6,363 nt of DNA from Acidobacteriaceae bacterium (GCA_003133425.1 PKXI01000155.1:1962-8324); one strand, 5' to 3'. Counted from the first letter of the stretch, positions 1 through 6,335 are shown. Numbers and translations: made by a program. The notes: generated by a model from the sequence alone, not told the origin.

Positions 1-1122
1 GCTGACCACCGGCGCTGTTCTGTGGTTCACAATGTACTGCGCCGCCAGGTCCACGCCGTCGGTCGTGGAAGTCGAAGCAGCAGCAACCAGCGAAACCGTC
101 GCCGCAGGCGCCACCGCGCCAGCCCACTCCACGTCCAGCGTCGACTCATCCTGATCGCTCGCGACCAGCCCCGGATCAGCCCCCGCCAGAATCACCACTG
201 GCGTCTTCGCGGCCAGACCAGAGAGCGAGCGGAATGCCGCAACATCGCTGAGATTGATGTTGCTCCGCCCGGCGATTGCAATCGAGCTTCCGTTCCCCAA
301 TGTCCCCGCACTGTAGAGCGGATTCAGATTGTAGATCGCAGCAAAATCCGCCGGAAACAAATAGTGAGTACTGCCCGCCGAATAAAGCGGCCCGGCGCCG
401 AACCCTCCTCGCAACCCCGCCATCCCTCGCGTCGCAGTCGCCTGCTGCGCTCCCAGCGCCGTCCGCACCTTGATCTCCGATGTCCGCCGAAAATCGCTGA
501 GCGAAACAATCCCGCTCACAACCCCTGCCAGCGCCACGGGAATCTGCGGGTCCAGCGAATTCGCAATATGGCTGATTCCCTCCACTCGATAGCGGTGAAT
601 CTCGGTGTGGAATGTGTCGAAGACCTGCCCCGCCGTTCCGGAAAATAAAACCAGCCGGTTGCCCGGAGAAATTTCAATCACCGTAAACACATGCCCTGCG
701 AGCCAAGCCGTCACGCGCGACATGTCCTGCGCGCTGACTCCAAACCGCGCCCCGTACTCTGCGGGCGTCAGCCAACGGTGATAGAGCGGTGAGGCAGGAT
801 TCTGCTGCGCCTCAACCAGTGCATCAAGCTCGGACTGCTGTGCCGGTGATGCCTTCAGCAGCAACAGCATCCGGTCCAGCCGCGCCTCCGCGTTCACAAT
901 GCCCCGGTCGAACTCCGGCCGCGCCTGCAAATGTACATTGCCGCTGAGGGTCACTGCCTGCGTTTCGTCAGGCGAGTTCGGCACGCGAAGATCTGCAGCC
1001 CGCTGCGTTGGCCCTTGGACCGTGCCCTGCATTGGGCCCTGCACCGGAGCAGCGCAGCCCGACGCCGCGAGCGCAACCGCTCCAAGAAGGGACAGAAGGA
1101 GTCGAGTCACTTTGGAGGTCAC
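1..1122 (-). CDS. S53 family peptidase precursor (sedolisin/kumamolisin type), 3' end beyond the window
   Basis: The reverse strand is open from GTG at 1122 to the window edge, giving 374 residues with no stop. Residues 1-23 are a signal peptide: basic start (TSKVTR), hydrophobic LLLSLLGAVALAA, then SGC with Cys23 in a possible lipobox (A-S-G-C, atypical Ala at -3). Residues 26-40 are a short VQGP/MQG repeat linker. Residues about 64-205 match a pro-kumamolisin prodomain (for example SPLYHRWLTPAEYGARFGV), which keeps the protease inactive until acid-triggered cleavage. The catalytic domain begins near residue 250 (YLFPADFAAIYNL). Glu326 and Asp330 in DESTLDVEW fit the Glu-x3-Asp pair of S53 serine-carboxyl peptidases. 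The oxyanion Asp and the Ser of the SGTS motif would lie beyond the left edge and cannot be checked. GTG at 1122 is the first start after an in-frame TGA at 1129-1131; an AAAGG lies only 2 nt upstream, so the start is uncertain. Inferred role: secreted or surface acid protease for scavenging protein. Confidence 0.9.
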   Translation of the reverse strand, partial: MTSKVTRLLLSLLGAVALAASGCAAPVQGPMQGTVQGPTQRAADLRVPNSPDETQAVTLSGNVHLQARPEFDRGIVNAEARLDRMLLLLKASPAQQSELDALVEAQQNPASPLYHRWLTPAEYGARFGVSAQDMSRVTAWLAGHVFTVIEISPGNRLVLFSGTAGQVFDTFHTEIHRYRVEGISHIANSLDPQIPVALAGVVSGIVSLSDFRRTSEIKVRTALGAQQATATRGMAGLRGGFGAGPLYSAGSTHYLFPADFAAIYNLNPLYSAGTLGNGSSIAIAGRSNINLSDVAAFRSLSGLAAKTPVVILAGADPGLVASDQDESTLDVEWAGAVAPAATVSLVAAASTSTTDGVDLAAQYIVNHRTAPVVS

Positions 1123-1156
1123 TGCCTTTCAACACCGATGAGCAGCGGCCGGTTTA

Positions 1157-1206
1157 TGGCATCCGCTCCGGAGTCGTAGTTACTACTAACTTCGGAGCGG
1201 ATGTTA
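1157..1206. repeat. Long interrupted inverted repeat / hairpin
   Basis: CATCCGCTCCG at 1160-1170 is perfectly inverted at 1193-1203. The pairing continues inward with G·U, A-U, G-C and U-A (1171-1174 with 1189-1192), a small internal bulge, then GTAG (1176-1179) with CTAC (1183-1186) around a TTA loop. On the outer side three further pairs (two G·U, one U-A) form only in plus-strand RNA, and the G1171·U1192 wobble is also specific to that strand. The structure therefore folds best as plus-strand RNA. No clean U-tract follows, and no plus-strand gene precedes it in the window, so a classical terminator is unlikely. It may be an operator, a leader structure or a dispersed repeat. Confidence 0.7.
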
Positions 1207-1232
1207 GATAGCTTTAACTAATTTATTTCCAA
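1205..1232 (-). promoter_or_regulatory. Possible sigma-70-type promoter for the S53 peptidase gene
   Basis: On the minus strand TTGGAA (1227-1232) is followed after 16 bp by TATCTA (1205-1210), in an AT-rich stretch about 85 bp upstream of the GTG start. Both hexamers match the consensus only partly. If real, transcription would begin inside or next to the inverted repeat at 1157-1206, placing that repeat at the 5' end of the mRNA. This rests on the sequence match alone. Confidence 0.25.
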
Positions 1233-1294
1233 CTTTGACTTATCTAATGGGAAAGGTAATTAAGACTGACTCGGAACAGGACACACGCCCCACT

Positions 1295-1315
1295 TGCGCT
1301 CAAACGTTGAGCGCA
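1295..1315. repeat. Perfect 9-bp inverted repeat with 3-nt centre, candidate operator
   Basis: TGCGCTCAA (1295-1303) and its exact inverse TTGAGCGCA (1307-1315) flank ACG. The site lies about 140 bp upstream of the GH36-like start codon. A nearly perfect 21-bp dyad of this kind is typical of a dimeric repressor site, and the central AACGTT recalls the CG-centred cores of LacI-family sugar regulators. The full dyad axis falls on the C, however, not between C and G. It could also form a 9-bp RNA hairpin with a triloop in the gene's leader. No regulator gene is visible in the window. Confidence 0.6.
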
Positions 1316-1327
1316 CGCGGTGCCGCG
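1316..1327. repeat. Short GC palindrome abutting the 21-bp dyad
   Basis: CGCGG-TG-CCGCG directly follows the larger dyad, with no gap. Such GC-rich palindromes arise by chance fairly often at this base composition, so only the adjacency makes it notable. Confidence 0.35.
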
Positions 1328-1441
1328 ATCCTCCTCGCAATGTCCCCATGTGTTGCAAAACTCTCATCCGAACCCCTCACCGTCCGCAACGCGCCCAATC
1401 GCTCGCGTGATAGCATTCGGTCGCAATCAATCGCGAAAAAT

Positions 1442-1447
1442 AAGGAA
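1442..1447 (+). promoter_or_regulatory. Ribosome binding site of the GH36-like gene
   Basis: AAGGAA lies 5 nt before the ATG at 1453. It supports this start, as does the Tat signal peptide that begins there. Confidence 0.7.
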
Positions 1448-1452
1448 CGGCA

Positions 1453-3612
1453 ATGAGAAACTCCGCACGGACTTTCGTGAGCAGAAGAGAATTAATCCGC
1501 AACGGTCTGCTGGTGGCTTCTGGCTGCGCCTGCGCGCCAGGGGCTTTCTCCCAGGCTCTGAACGGTCAGGCAAATCCCGCCATCGCCGATGCAAGTCAAA
1601 CCTGGACCATCGGCAATGAGTTGATCAAAAGAACAATTGCCTTCCATCCCAATGCCGGACTCTTCACCCAGCAGTTCTCCAATCTATCCACGCACGCGGA
1701 CTTCACGGCGCCGGGAAAGATGCGCATGGGTCAGGAGTTTTCGTTGCTCTGCAACGGACATAGCTGTGCCGGAACGAACGCTGTTTTCGACCTGCTCGGT
1801 GCGCACCAGGCCGCACTGCCCAACGGAAAGTCTCTGACCATCCGATTGCGCCACAAAGAGCTCGCACTTGAAGTGGCGGCGGTTTACCGCGTCTACAACG
1901 GCCACCCGGCGATCCGCAAACACCTTGTGTTACACAACACCGGCTCTTCCCCGCTTCATATTTCCCATCTGAATATCGAGGCCATCAGCATCGCACTCGG
2001 ATCGGCGAATGAAACCACGCTGCTCACGCAGTACGGCACGGTTCCCCGCGAGACCTTCTACACCGGCCGCTCAGAAGATGCGGGCCTGCTCGTGGCCAAC
2101 AGCATCACCGGCAATGGCATCGCCATGCTCAGCGAAATTCCCGGCTATATGAAGCGCACAGAAATTGACGGCTTCTACTCCCCTGACCTGGTGCGCGTCG
2201 GCGTCCTCTACGACACGGACCTGATGCCCTTCGAGCGCTCTCTCGCCGGTGGCGAAGAATTTACAACGGCCGCCGCTTCGCTGATCGCTTTCCGAAACGG
2301 AGATGGCTTCAACGATCCGCACTGGCTGCTTCCCTCCTACACCGCGCAGATTCTTGAGCGCCGCGTCGACCGGCATGGACCACCGTGGATCTACAACACC
2401 TGGGAACCGTTCCACCGCGACGTCAACCACAACCTGGTGCTTCAACTTGTGGATGCCGCGGGTGCAATGGGGATGGATATCTTCACCATCGACGATGGCT
2501 GGCAACAGGAATACGCCGAGAACGCAGTGAATCTGACCGCATTCCCAGGCGGCCTGCAGCCGATCCTGGATGTGGTCGAAGCCAGGGGCATGAGGCTGGG
2601 CTTGTGGATTCCGCTCGCCGCAATAGGAACCTCCACCGCGATCTATCGCGAGCATCCTGAATGGGCAGCACTCGACCAGGACGGCAAGCCCAAGATTACC
2701 GGCACCGCGGCCGGCGCCAAGGGAGTCATGTGCATGGCTACTGACTTTCGTGACTCCGCAGCCACGCGCGTCATCGACGCCATCGATCGCTTCCATCTCG
2801 CCTACGTAAAGCTCAACCTCACAACCATCTTCAATGCCTACGGCGAGGCGCCGGGCTGTTGGGCCAAAAATCACCATCATGGCAACTGGGCCGAATCTCT
2901 CAACATGATTTACGAAGGCATCTCGTATGTGACCGCGAAGATTTACGAGAAACATCCCGACGTGCTGCTCGATCTAACCTTCGAACTCTGGGGCCAGAAA
3001 CACATTATCGACGCGGGCCTTCTCGCGGCCGGCGATCTTGATTGGATGAGCAACGTTGCTGATGGTCAGCAGAATTCGGCCGGCCCCCTGCAGGCCCGTC
3101 AGTTGCTATATCAGCGCGCCGCCTCCATGCCTGTTGAGAGCATGTTGATCGGCAATATGCACGCGGAGCTGCCAACGATTCAAGAAGCTTTTGCAACAGT
3201 AATCGGATCGGCTCCGGTCCTGCTCGGCGACCTGCGCAAACTCACCACCGCGGACCTCGAGTGGTACCACGAAAAAATCGCGTGGTTCAAAAAGCTCCGG
3301 CGCGCCACGAAGATCAGCGAAAGCTTTTTCCCCTTGGGAAGCTCGCTTCAAACAACCGCCGCTGCATGGGACGGATTCGCGCGCCTCGAGCGCAGCGGTA
3401 GCGGCATGATCGCGCTTTTCCGCAATAAGTCGAATGTAACTTCAGCCACCGTGCAGTTACCCTTGATTCCCGCAGCTAAGTACAAACTAAGGTCAGTTAT
3501 CACAGGAAAGCACCTGGGCGTTTTTAGTAACTCCGATTGGATCCACGGGGTAGAAATCAAGTTTGCCGACCAAGAACCGGTCGAGGTTCTCGAAGTCACT
3601 GCAGTCGCGTAG
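1453..3612 (+). CDS. Exported GH36-like (clan GH-D) glycoside hydrolase, putative alpha-galactosidase with non-canonical catalytic positions
   Basis: The product has 719 residues, the usual size for GH36. A twin-arginine motif SRRELI (residues 10-15) precedes a short hydrophobic stretch. Cleavage is plausible after FSQA (residue 35), or at Cys25 (ASGC) if it is a lipoprotein. Domains as inferred: N-terminal beta-sandwich about 48-300, (beta/alpha)8 barrel about 305-610, C-terminal beta domain about 618-719. GH36 hallmarks are PPWIYNTWEPF (310-320), FTIDDGW (344-350) and LGLWIPL (382-388). The strand that normally carries the nucleophile as K-x-D reads YVKLNLT, with Lys453 and Asn455 (codon AAC, 2815-2817). 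The usual acid/base segment (W-x-S-D...R) reads WMSNVADG...R, with Asn534, Asp537 and Arg549. The Cys-GGG substrate loop is replaced by FELWGQ (510-515). The enzyme is therefore a divergent member; hydrolysis of alpha-galactosides outside the cytoplasm is expected from the family but not assured. It stands alone and converges on hypE. An inverted repeat upstream may be its operator. Confidence 0.82.
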   Translation: MRNSARTFVSRRELIRNGLLVASGCACAPGAFSQALNGQANPAIADASQTWTIGNELIKRTIAFHPNAGLFTQQFSNLSTHADFTAPGKMRMGQEFSLLCNGHSCAGTNAVFDLLGAHQAALPNGKSLTIRLRHKELALEVAAVYRVYNGHPAIRKHLVLHNTGSSPLHISHLNIEAISIALGSANETTLLTQYGTVPRETFYTGRSEDAGLLVANSITGNGIAMLSEIPGYMKRTEIDGFYSPDLVRVGVLYDTDLMPFERSLAGGEEFTTAAASLIAFRNGDGFNDPHWLLPSYTAQILERRVDRHGPPWIYNTWEPFHRDVNHNLVLQLVDAAGAMGMDIFTIDDGWQQEYAENAVNLTAFPGGLQPILDVVEARGMRLGLWIPLAAIGTSTAIYREHPEWAALDQDGKPKITGTAAGAKGVMCMATDFRDSAATRVIDAIDRFHLAYVKLNLTTIFNAYGEAPGCWAKNHHHGNWAESLNMIYEGISYVTAKIYEKHPDVLLDLTFELWGQKHIIDAGLLAAGDLDWMSNVADGQQNSAGPLQARQLLYQRAASMPVESMLIGNMHAELPTIQEAFATVIGSAPVLLGDLRKLTTADLEWYHEKIAWFKKLRRATKISESFFPLGSSLQTTAAAWDGFARLERSGSGMIALFRNKSNVTSATVQLPLIPAAKYKLRSVITGKHLGVFSNSDWIHGVEIKFADQEPVEVLEVTAVA

Positions 3613-3670
3613 CGTACAGCATCGAAACTCTGGACCGAAAAATGTGCCAACCGCTTTGAAGAGCGCAGTC
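3613..3670. other. Convergent gap between the GH36-like gene and hypE
   Basis: There are 58 bp between the two stop codons (TAG at 3610-3612 on plus, TAG at 3673-3671 on minus). I see no GC-rich hairpin followed by a T-run on either strand. Transcripts may end by Rho, end inside the opposite gene, or overlap as antisense. Confidence 0.5.
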
Positions 3671-4768
3671 CTAGCAGATGCGCGGCAACTGCTCGCCAAT
3701 CTGTATAGGAATCACGCGATTTGCTCCCATGGCCGTTCGCGCAACCAGCATCCGCTTATGCTCCGCAGTCACCTGGCCGATGCGCGCCGCCTCGCGCCCC
3801 AGCGGATGCGCGCGCAAAACCTTGAGAACCAAATCCGCAGCCTCAGGAGCGACGAAGAACACCGCCTTGCCCTCATTAGCCACGTAGACCGGATCGAGGC
3901 CCAGCAACTCGCACGCTGACTGCACTTCAACCCGCACCGGCAGGCTGGCCTCATCGATCGCAATACCCACGCCCGATGAATGCGCAATCTCATTGAGCGT
4001 AGAAGCAAGTCCGCCGCGAGTAGGATCGCGCATGGCGTGAACAGCAACGCCCGCCGCGTCCAGCACTTCGGCAATCATGCCATTCAGCGCCGCGCAATCA
4101 GACCGAATCTGGCTCTCGAACTCAAGCCCTTCGCGAACACTCATAATCGCCATGCCGTGGTCGCCAATCGTTCCTGACACCAGCACCGCATCGCCAGGCT
4201 CGGCGCGGTGAGGGCCCACTTGAATACCCTCGCGCAACACGCCAATGCCCGCCGTATTGATGTAGCAACCGTCGCCGTGTCCGCGTTCCACCACCTTGGT
4301 ATCGCCGGTTACAATCTGCACTCCGGCAGTAGCCGCGGCCTTGGCCATTGACTCCACTATCGCCGCCAGTTGCGCAAGCGGAAATCCTTCTTCCAGAATG
4401 AAGCTCGCGCTCAGGAATCGCGGCACTGCGCCCGACACGGCCAAGTCATTCACCGTACCGTTCACAGCCAACTCACCAATCGATCCGCCAGGAAAAAACA
4501 ACGGCTGCACCACAAAGGAATCCGTGCTCATGGCAACACGTCCGCCTGCGAGGTCAAGCACCGCAGCGTCGCCAAGATTTTCCAGAGCAGGATTGCGAAA
4601 GGCAGGCAGAAACAAATGCTCGACCAGCTCGTTGCCCAGCTTTCCACCGCCGCCATGTCCCATCACGATGGTTGGATAGCCGACCAGAGGCAGCGGGCAA
4701 GACCAATTCGAGAAATCAGGAACCGATTTAGACAAATCGGGCGTCGCGGTCTTCGATTGCTCAGCCAT
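3671..4768 (-). CDS. hypE: Hydrogenase expression/formation protein HypE (carbamoyl dehydratase)
   Basis: HypE accepts a carbamoyl group from HypF on its C-terminal Cys and dehydrates it with ATP to a thiocyanate, the source of the CN ligands of [NiFe]-hydrogenase iron. With ATG at 4768 the product has 365 residues. It shows an N-terminal [10 protein letters not shown] (35-44), LGDAAVLDL (65-73), the PurM/AIR-synthase-like nucleotide-binding segment around [15 protein letters not shown] (81-95), NGTVNDLA (103-110), TGDTK (154-158) and DPTRGG (248-253). It ends in the diagnostic PRIC with Cys365. A 30-residue lead precedes the glycine loop. A GTG at 4798 would add 10 residues, but ATG at 4768 has GGGAG 6 nt upstream and overlaps the end of hypD by only 8 nt, so I prefer it. 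It is the last gene of hypCDE and is probably translationally coupled to hypD. Confidence 0.96.
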   Translation of the reverse strand: MAEQSKTATPDLSKSVPDFSNWSCPLPLVGYPTIVMGHGGGGKLGNELVEHLFLPAFRNPALENLGDAAVLDLAGGRVAMSTDSFVVQPLFFPGGSIGELAVNGTVNDLAVSGAVPRFLSASFILEEGFPLAQLAAIVESMAKAAATAGVQIVTGDTKVVERGHGDGCYINTAGIGVLREGIQVGPHRAEPGDAVLVSGTIGDHGMAIMSVREGLEFESQIRSDCAALNGMIAEVLDAAGVAVHAMRDPTRGGLASTLNEIAHSSGVGIAIDEASLPVRVEVQSACELLGLDPVYVANEGKAVFFVAPEAADLVLKVLRAHPLGREAARIGQVTAEHKRMLVARTAMGANRVIPIQIGEQLPRIC

Positions 4769-5903
4769 GAGCGGCTCCCGTGAGCCCTGAGCCTGCACTA
4801 GCCAGCTCTTCCGCCGACAAAAATCGTCCGTAGTTGTAGTAAGCCGCGCAAGCGCCTTCGCTCGAAACCATCGTCGCTCCCAGCGGATGCCGCGGCGTGC
4901 ATTCCTTCCCGAAGGCCGCGCACTCGGCGGGCTTTATAGCTCCGCGCAGCACATCTCCGGCGCGGCACAGCGTCGACTCCTGAGTATGAATGCCCGTGAT
5001 GTGGAAACGCTCTTCTGCGTCGAATTCGCGATAGGCTTCACTCAGCCGCCAACCGCTCTGTGGAATCACGCCAATGCCGCGCCACGCGCGATCCGTCACT
5101 TCGAAGACCTCGGCGAGCAGCTTCTGCGCTGCTCGATTGCCCTCGAATGTGACCACGCGGCTGTAAGCGTTCTCCACTTCGTGCCGGCCGGCTTCCAGTT
5201 GAACAACAGCGCGCCGAATTCCATCAAGCAAATCGAGCGGTTCAAACCCGGTGACCACCAGCGGAATTTTGTACTTTTCCGCCAGCGGCGGATACTCCCA
5301 ATACCCCATCACGCTGCACACGTGCCCCGCCAGAAGAAATCCCTGCACCTTGTTTCCCGGCGACTGAAGAATAGCTTCAATTGCCGGCGGAACCAGAACA
5401 TGAGACACGAGCACCGAAAAGTTTTTGAGGCCCCGGCGCTTGGCCAGGTGGACGCTCATGGCGTTCGCCGGAGCAGTGGTTTCAAAACCGACCCCAAAGA
5501 ACACAACCTGGCGATCGGGATTCTTGACCGCGAGGTCAACCGCGTCCAGTGGCGAATACACCACGCGCACGTCACCACCCGCGCCTTTTACCTGAAACAA
5601 ATCACCCTCGGTACCGGGAACGCGCAGCATGTCGCCGAAGGAACAAAAGATCACGCCCGGCTGAGCTGCGATGGCCAGCGCCTTGTCGATCAGTTCCAAA
5701 GGGGTGACGCAGACCGGGCAGCCGGGCCCGTGAATCATCTCGATGCCCGCAGGCAGCATCTGGTCGATTCCGTTCCGGATAATCGAATGGGTTTGCCCGC
5801 CGCAGACCTCCATGATCTTCCACGGGCGCGTAGTAACTGAGTGAATCTCCCGCGCAATCCGTTGCGCAATTTCGCCGTTGCGAAACTCTGTAAGATATTT
5901 CAT
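4761..5903 (-). CDS. hypD: Hydrogenase formation protein HypD (Fe-S scaffold for Fe(CN)2CO assembly)
   Basis: HypD, in complex with HypC, is the cytoplasmic scaffold on which iron receives its CN and CO ligands before transfer to the hydrogenase large subunit. The 380-residue length is normal. Visible signatures are [11 protein letters not shown] (31-41, Cys34), [11 protein letters not shown] (58-68, Cys62 and Cys65, the redox/iron-binding pair), [11 protein letters not shown] (138-148) and [10 protein letters not shown] (191-200). The C-terminal Fe-S region has Cys313, Cys328, Cys335 and Cys352 ([31 protein letters not shown]), the likely [4Fe-4S] ligands. The start ATG overlaps the hypC stop as ATGA, with no strong Shine-Dalgarno, so translation is probably coupled to hypC. 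The 3' end overlaps hypE by 8 nt. Nothing looks truncated. Confidence 0.97.
   Translation of the reverse strand: MKYLTEFRNGEIAQRIAREIHSVTTRPWKIMEVCGGQTHSIIRNGIDQMLPAGIEMIHGPGCPVCVTPLELIDKALAIAAQPGVIFCSFGDMLRVPGTEGDLFQVKGAGGDVRVVYSPLDAVDLAVKNPDRQVVFFGVGFETTAPANAMSVHLAKRRGLKNFSVLVSHVLVPPAIEAILQSPGNKVQGFLLAGHVCSVMGYWEYPPLAEKYKIPLVVTGFEPLDLLDGIRRAVVQLEAGRHEVENAYSRVVTFEGNRAAQKLLAEVFEVTDRAWRGIGVIPQSGWRLSEAYREFDAEERFHITGIHTQESTLCRAGDVLRGAIKPAECAAFGKECTPRHPLGATMVSSEGACAAYYNYGRFLSAEELASAGSGLTGAAHG
4775..4779 (-). promoter_or_regulatory. Ribosome binding site deciding the hypE start
   Basis: GGGAG on the minus strand lies 6 nt before the ATG at 4768, within the 3' end of hypD. The upstream GTG at 4798 has no site this good, so the RBS favours the shorter hypE reading. 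Confidence 0.65.
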
Positions 5904-6217
5904 TGGCCGGAGCAGCTTCCATCAGGGCAGCAGGATTGCGGCGCCTTGGCCGCCCGTGCGAAGGCTTCTTCCTCGCTGGCCAGCTCCTCGTCCAGAAGAC
6001 CTAATTCGCGGAAGTCTCTGAGCGTTTGCTCGGCGGTTTCCTCATCGATCTTGGAGATCGCAAACCCAACGTGGACAATGGTATAGTCGCCCACCTCGAC
6101 CTCGGGAACGTAGTCCAGGCAGACGTTCTTGACTACCCCGCCGAAGTTCACTCGACCGACGCGGATCATGCCGTCGGTGGTAATCTCTTCCACTTTTCCA
6201 GGAATCGCTAAGCACAT
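5900..6217 (-). CDS. hypC: Hydrogenase assembly chaperone HypC/HupF with a Cys-rich C-terminal tail
   Basis: HypC delivers iron to HypD and carries the Fe(CN)2CO unit to the hydrogenase large-subunit precursor. The N-terminus MCLAIPGKV is the family signature; Cys2, exposed after Met removal, is the essential ligand. This fixes the start even though no Shine-Dalgarno sequence precedes it. The second signature is [19 protein letters not shown] (42-60). At 105 residues it is longer than the roughly 75-95 of typical members. The extra tail after about residue 78 is an acidic helix-like stretch ([15 protein letters not shown]) ending in SCCPDGSC, with Cys96, Cys97 and Cys102. The tail's role is unknown; metal binding is only a guess. 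It is the first gene of hypCDE and its stop overlaps the hypD start. Confidence 0.96.
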   Translation of the reverse strand: MCLAIPGKVEEITTDGMIRVGRVNFGGVVKNVCLDYVPEVEVGDYTIVHVGFAISKIDEETAEQTLRDFRELGLLDEELASEEEAFARAAKAPQSCCPDGSCSGQ

Positions 6218-6226
6218 GGCAACTAC

Positions 6227-6232
6227 GTTATA
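6227..6232 (-). promoter_or_regulatory. -10 element of the hypCDE promoter (nearly leaderless mRNA)
   Basis: TATAAC on the minus strand matches the -10 consensus at 5 of 6 positions. Its normal start point falls at about 6220, only 3 nt before the hypC ATG. The stretch at -35 spacing (6250-6255) does not resemble TTGACA, which is usual for activator-dependent promoters, and the CRP-like palindrome lies there. The lack of any Shine-Dalgarno before the certain hypC start agrees with a leaderless or almost leaderless transcript. Confidence 0.55.
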
Positions 6233-6254
6233 CTCCGCCAGTGGCAGCGTGCTT

Positions 6255-6270
6255 TGTGATTTAAATCACA
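6255..6270. promoter_or_regulatory. CRP/FNR-family binding site, perfect 16-bp palindrome TGTGA-N6-TCACA
   Basis: TGTGATTTAAATCACA is fully self-complementary and contains both consensus CRP half-sites (TGTGA/TCACA) at the proper 6-bp spacing. Its centre (6262/6263) is 33 bp from the centre of the hypC -10 box, which places it near -42 relative to the predicted start: class-II activator geometry. The half-sites match CRP rather than FNR (TTGAT). The regulator itself is not in the window. A role for a divergent gene to the right cannot be excluded. Confidence 0.72.
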
Positions 6271-6288
6271 TGAAACAGCGATTCTGCC

Positions 6289-6308
6289 TTCTCAATTCTC
6301 AATTCTCA
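6289..6308. repeat. Short tandem repeat, 7-bp unit TTCTCAA, about 2.9 copies
   Basis: Two exact TTCTCAA units are followed by TTCTCA, 19 bp from the CRP-like palindrome. It may be simple slippage; no function can be read from it. Confidence 0.55.
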
Positions 6309-6335
6309 CGCCGAACCTTAGAACTTATCCGTAAA

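Larger units (their letters stand above)
1123..1452. other. Divergent intergenic region between the S53 peptidase and the GH36-like gene
   Basis: This is 330 bp without a convincing gene. The short frames in it lack family features and ribosome binding sites. It is AT-rich around 1204-1265, where promoters for both directions would be expected, and it holds two strong inverted repeats (listed separately). On the plus strand a TTGACT at 1235-1240 is a good -35-like hexamer, but the -10 candidates at normal spacing (around 1257-1263, TAATTA/AATTAA) are poor. The plus-strand promoter is therefore not assigned. Confidence 0.7.

Noticed and set aside
22..648. A 208-residue plus-strand open frame
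   Set aside because: It lies opposite the S53 peptidase reading, its product is Arg-rich and low-complexity with no family features, and it has no ribosome binding site. It is a shadow of the high-GC minus-strand gene.
1157..1206. The hairpin as a rho-independent terminator
   Set aside because: The following bases on the plus strand are TAGATAGCTTTAAC-like rather than a T-run, and no gene in the window ends there.
1235..1455. Short plus-strand open frames (73 and 99 residues) upstream of the GH36-like gene
   Set aside because: They cover the palindromes and promoter-like stretch, run into or overlap the GH36-like start, and have no family features or convincing RBS.
2071..2955. A 294-residue minus-strand open frame inside the GH36-like gene
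   Set aside because: The plus-strand reading has a signal peptide, RBS and GH36 motifs across its whole length. The antisense product shows no recognisable domain and is typical of GC-rich shadow frames.
4769..4798. Longer hypE reading from GTG at 4798
   Set aside because: It would overlap hypD by 38 nt and has a weaker Shine-Dalgarno sequence. ATG at 4768 has GGGAG at 6 nt and a short 8-nt overlap.
4887..5840. A 317-residue plus-strand open frame opposite hypD
   Set aside because: hypD is certain from its motifs. The opposite product is His/Arg-rich without a known fold signature.
6255..6270. FNR-type site
   Set aside because: The half-sites are TGTGA/TCACA, not TTGAT/ATCAA. A CRP-like recognition helix fits better, although other members of the CRP/FNR family cannot be excluded.
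6289..6308. The TTCTCAA repeat as the start of a CRISPR array or iteron set
   Set aside because: There are fewer than three copies of a 7-bp unit with no spacers, and no cas or replication genes are nearby.
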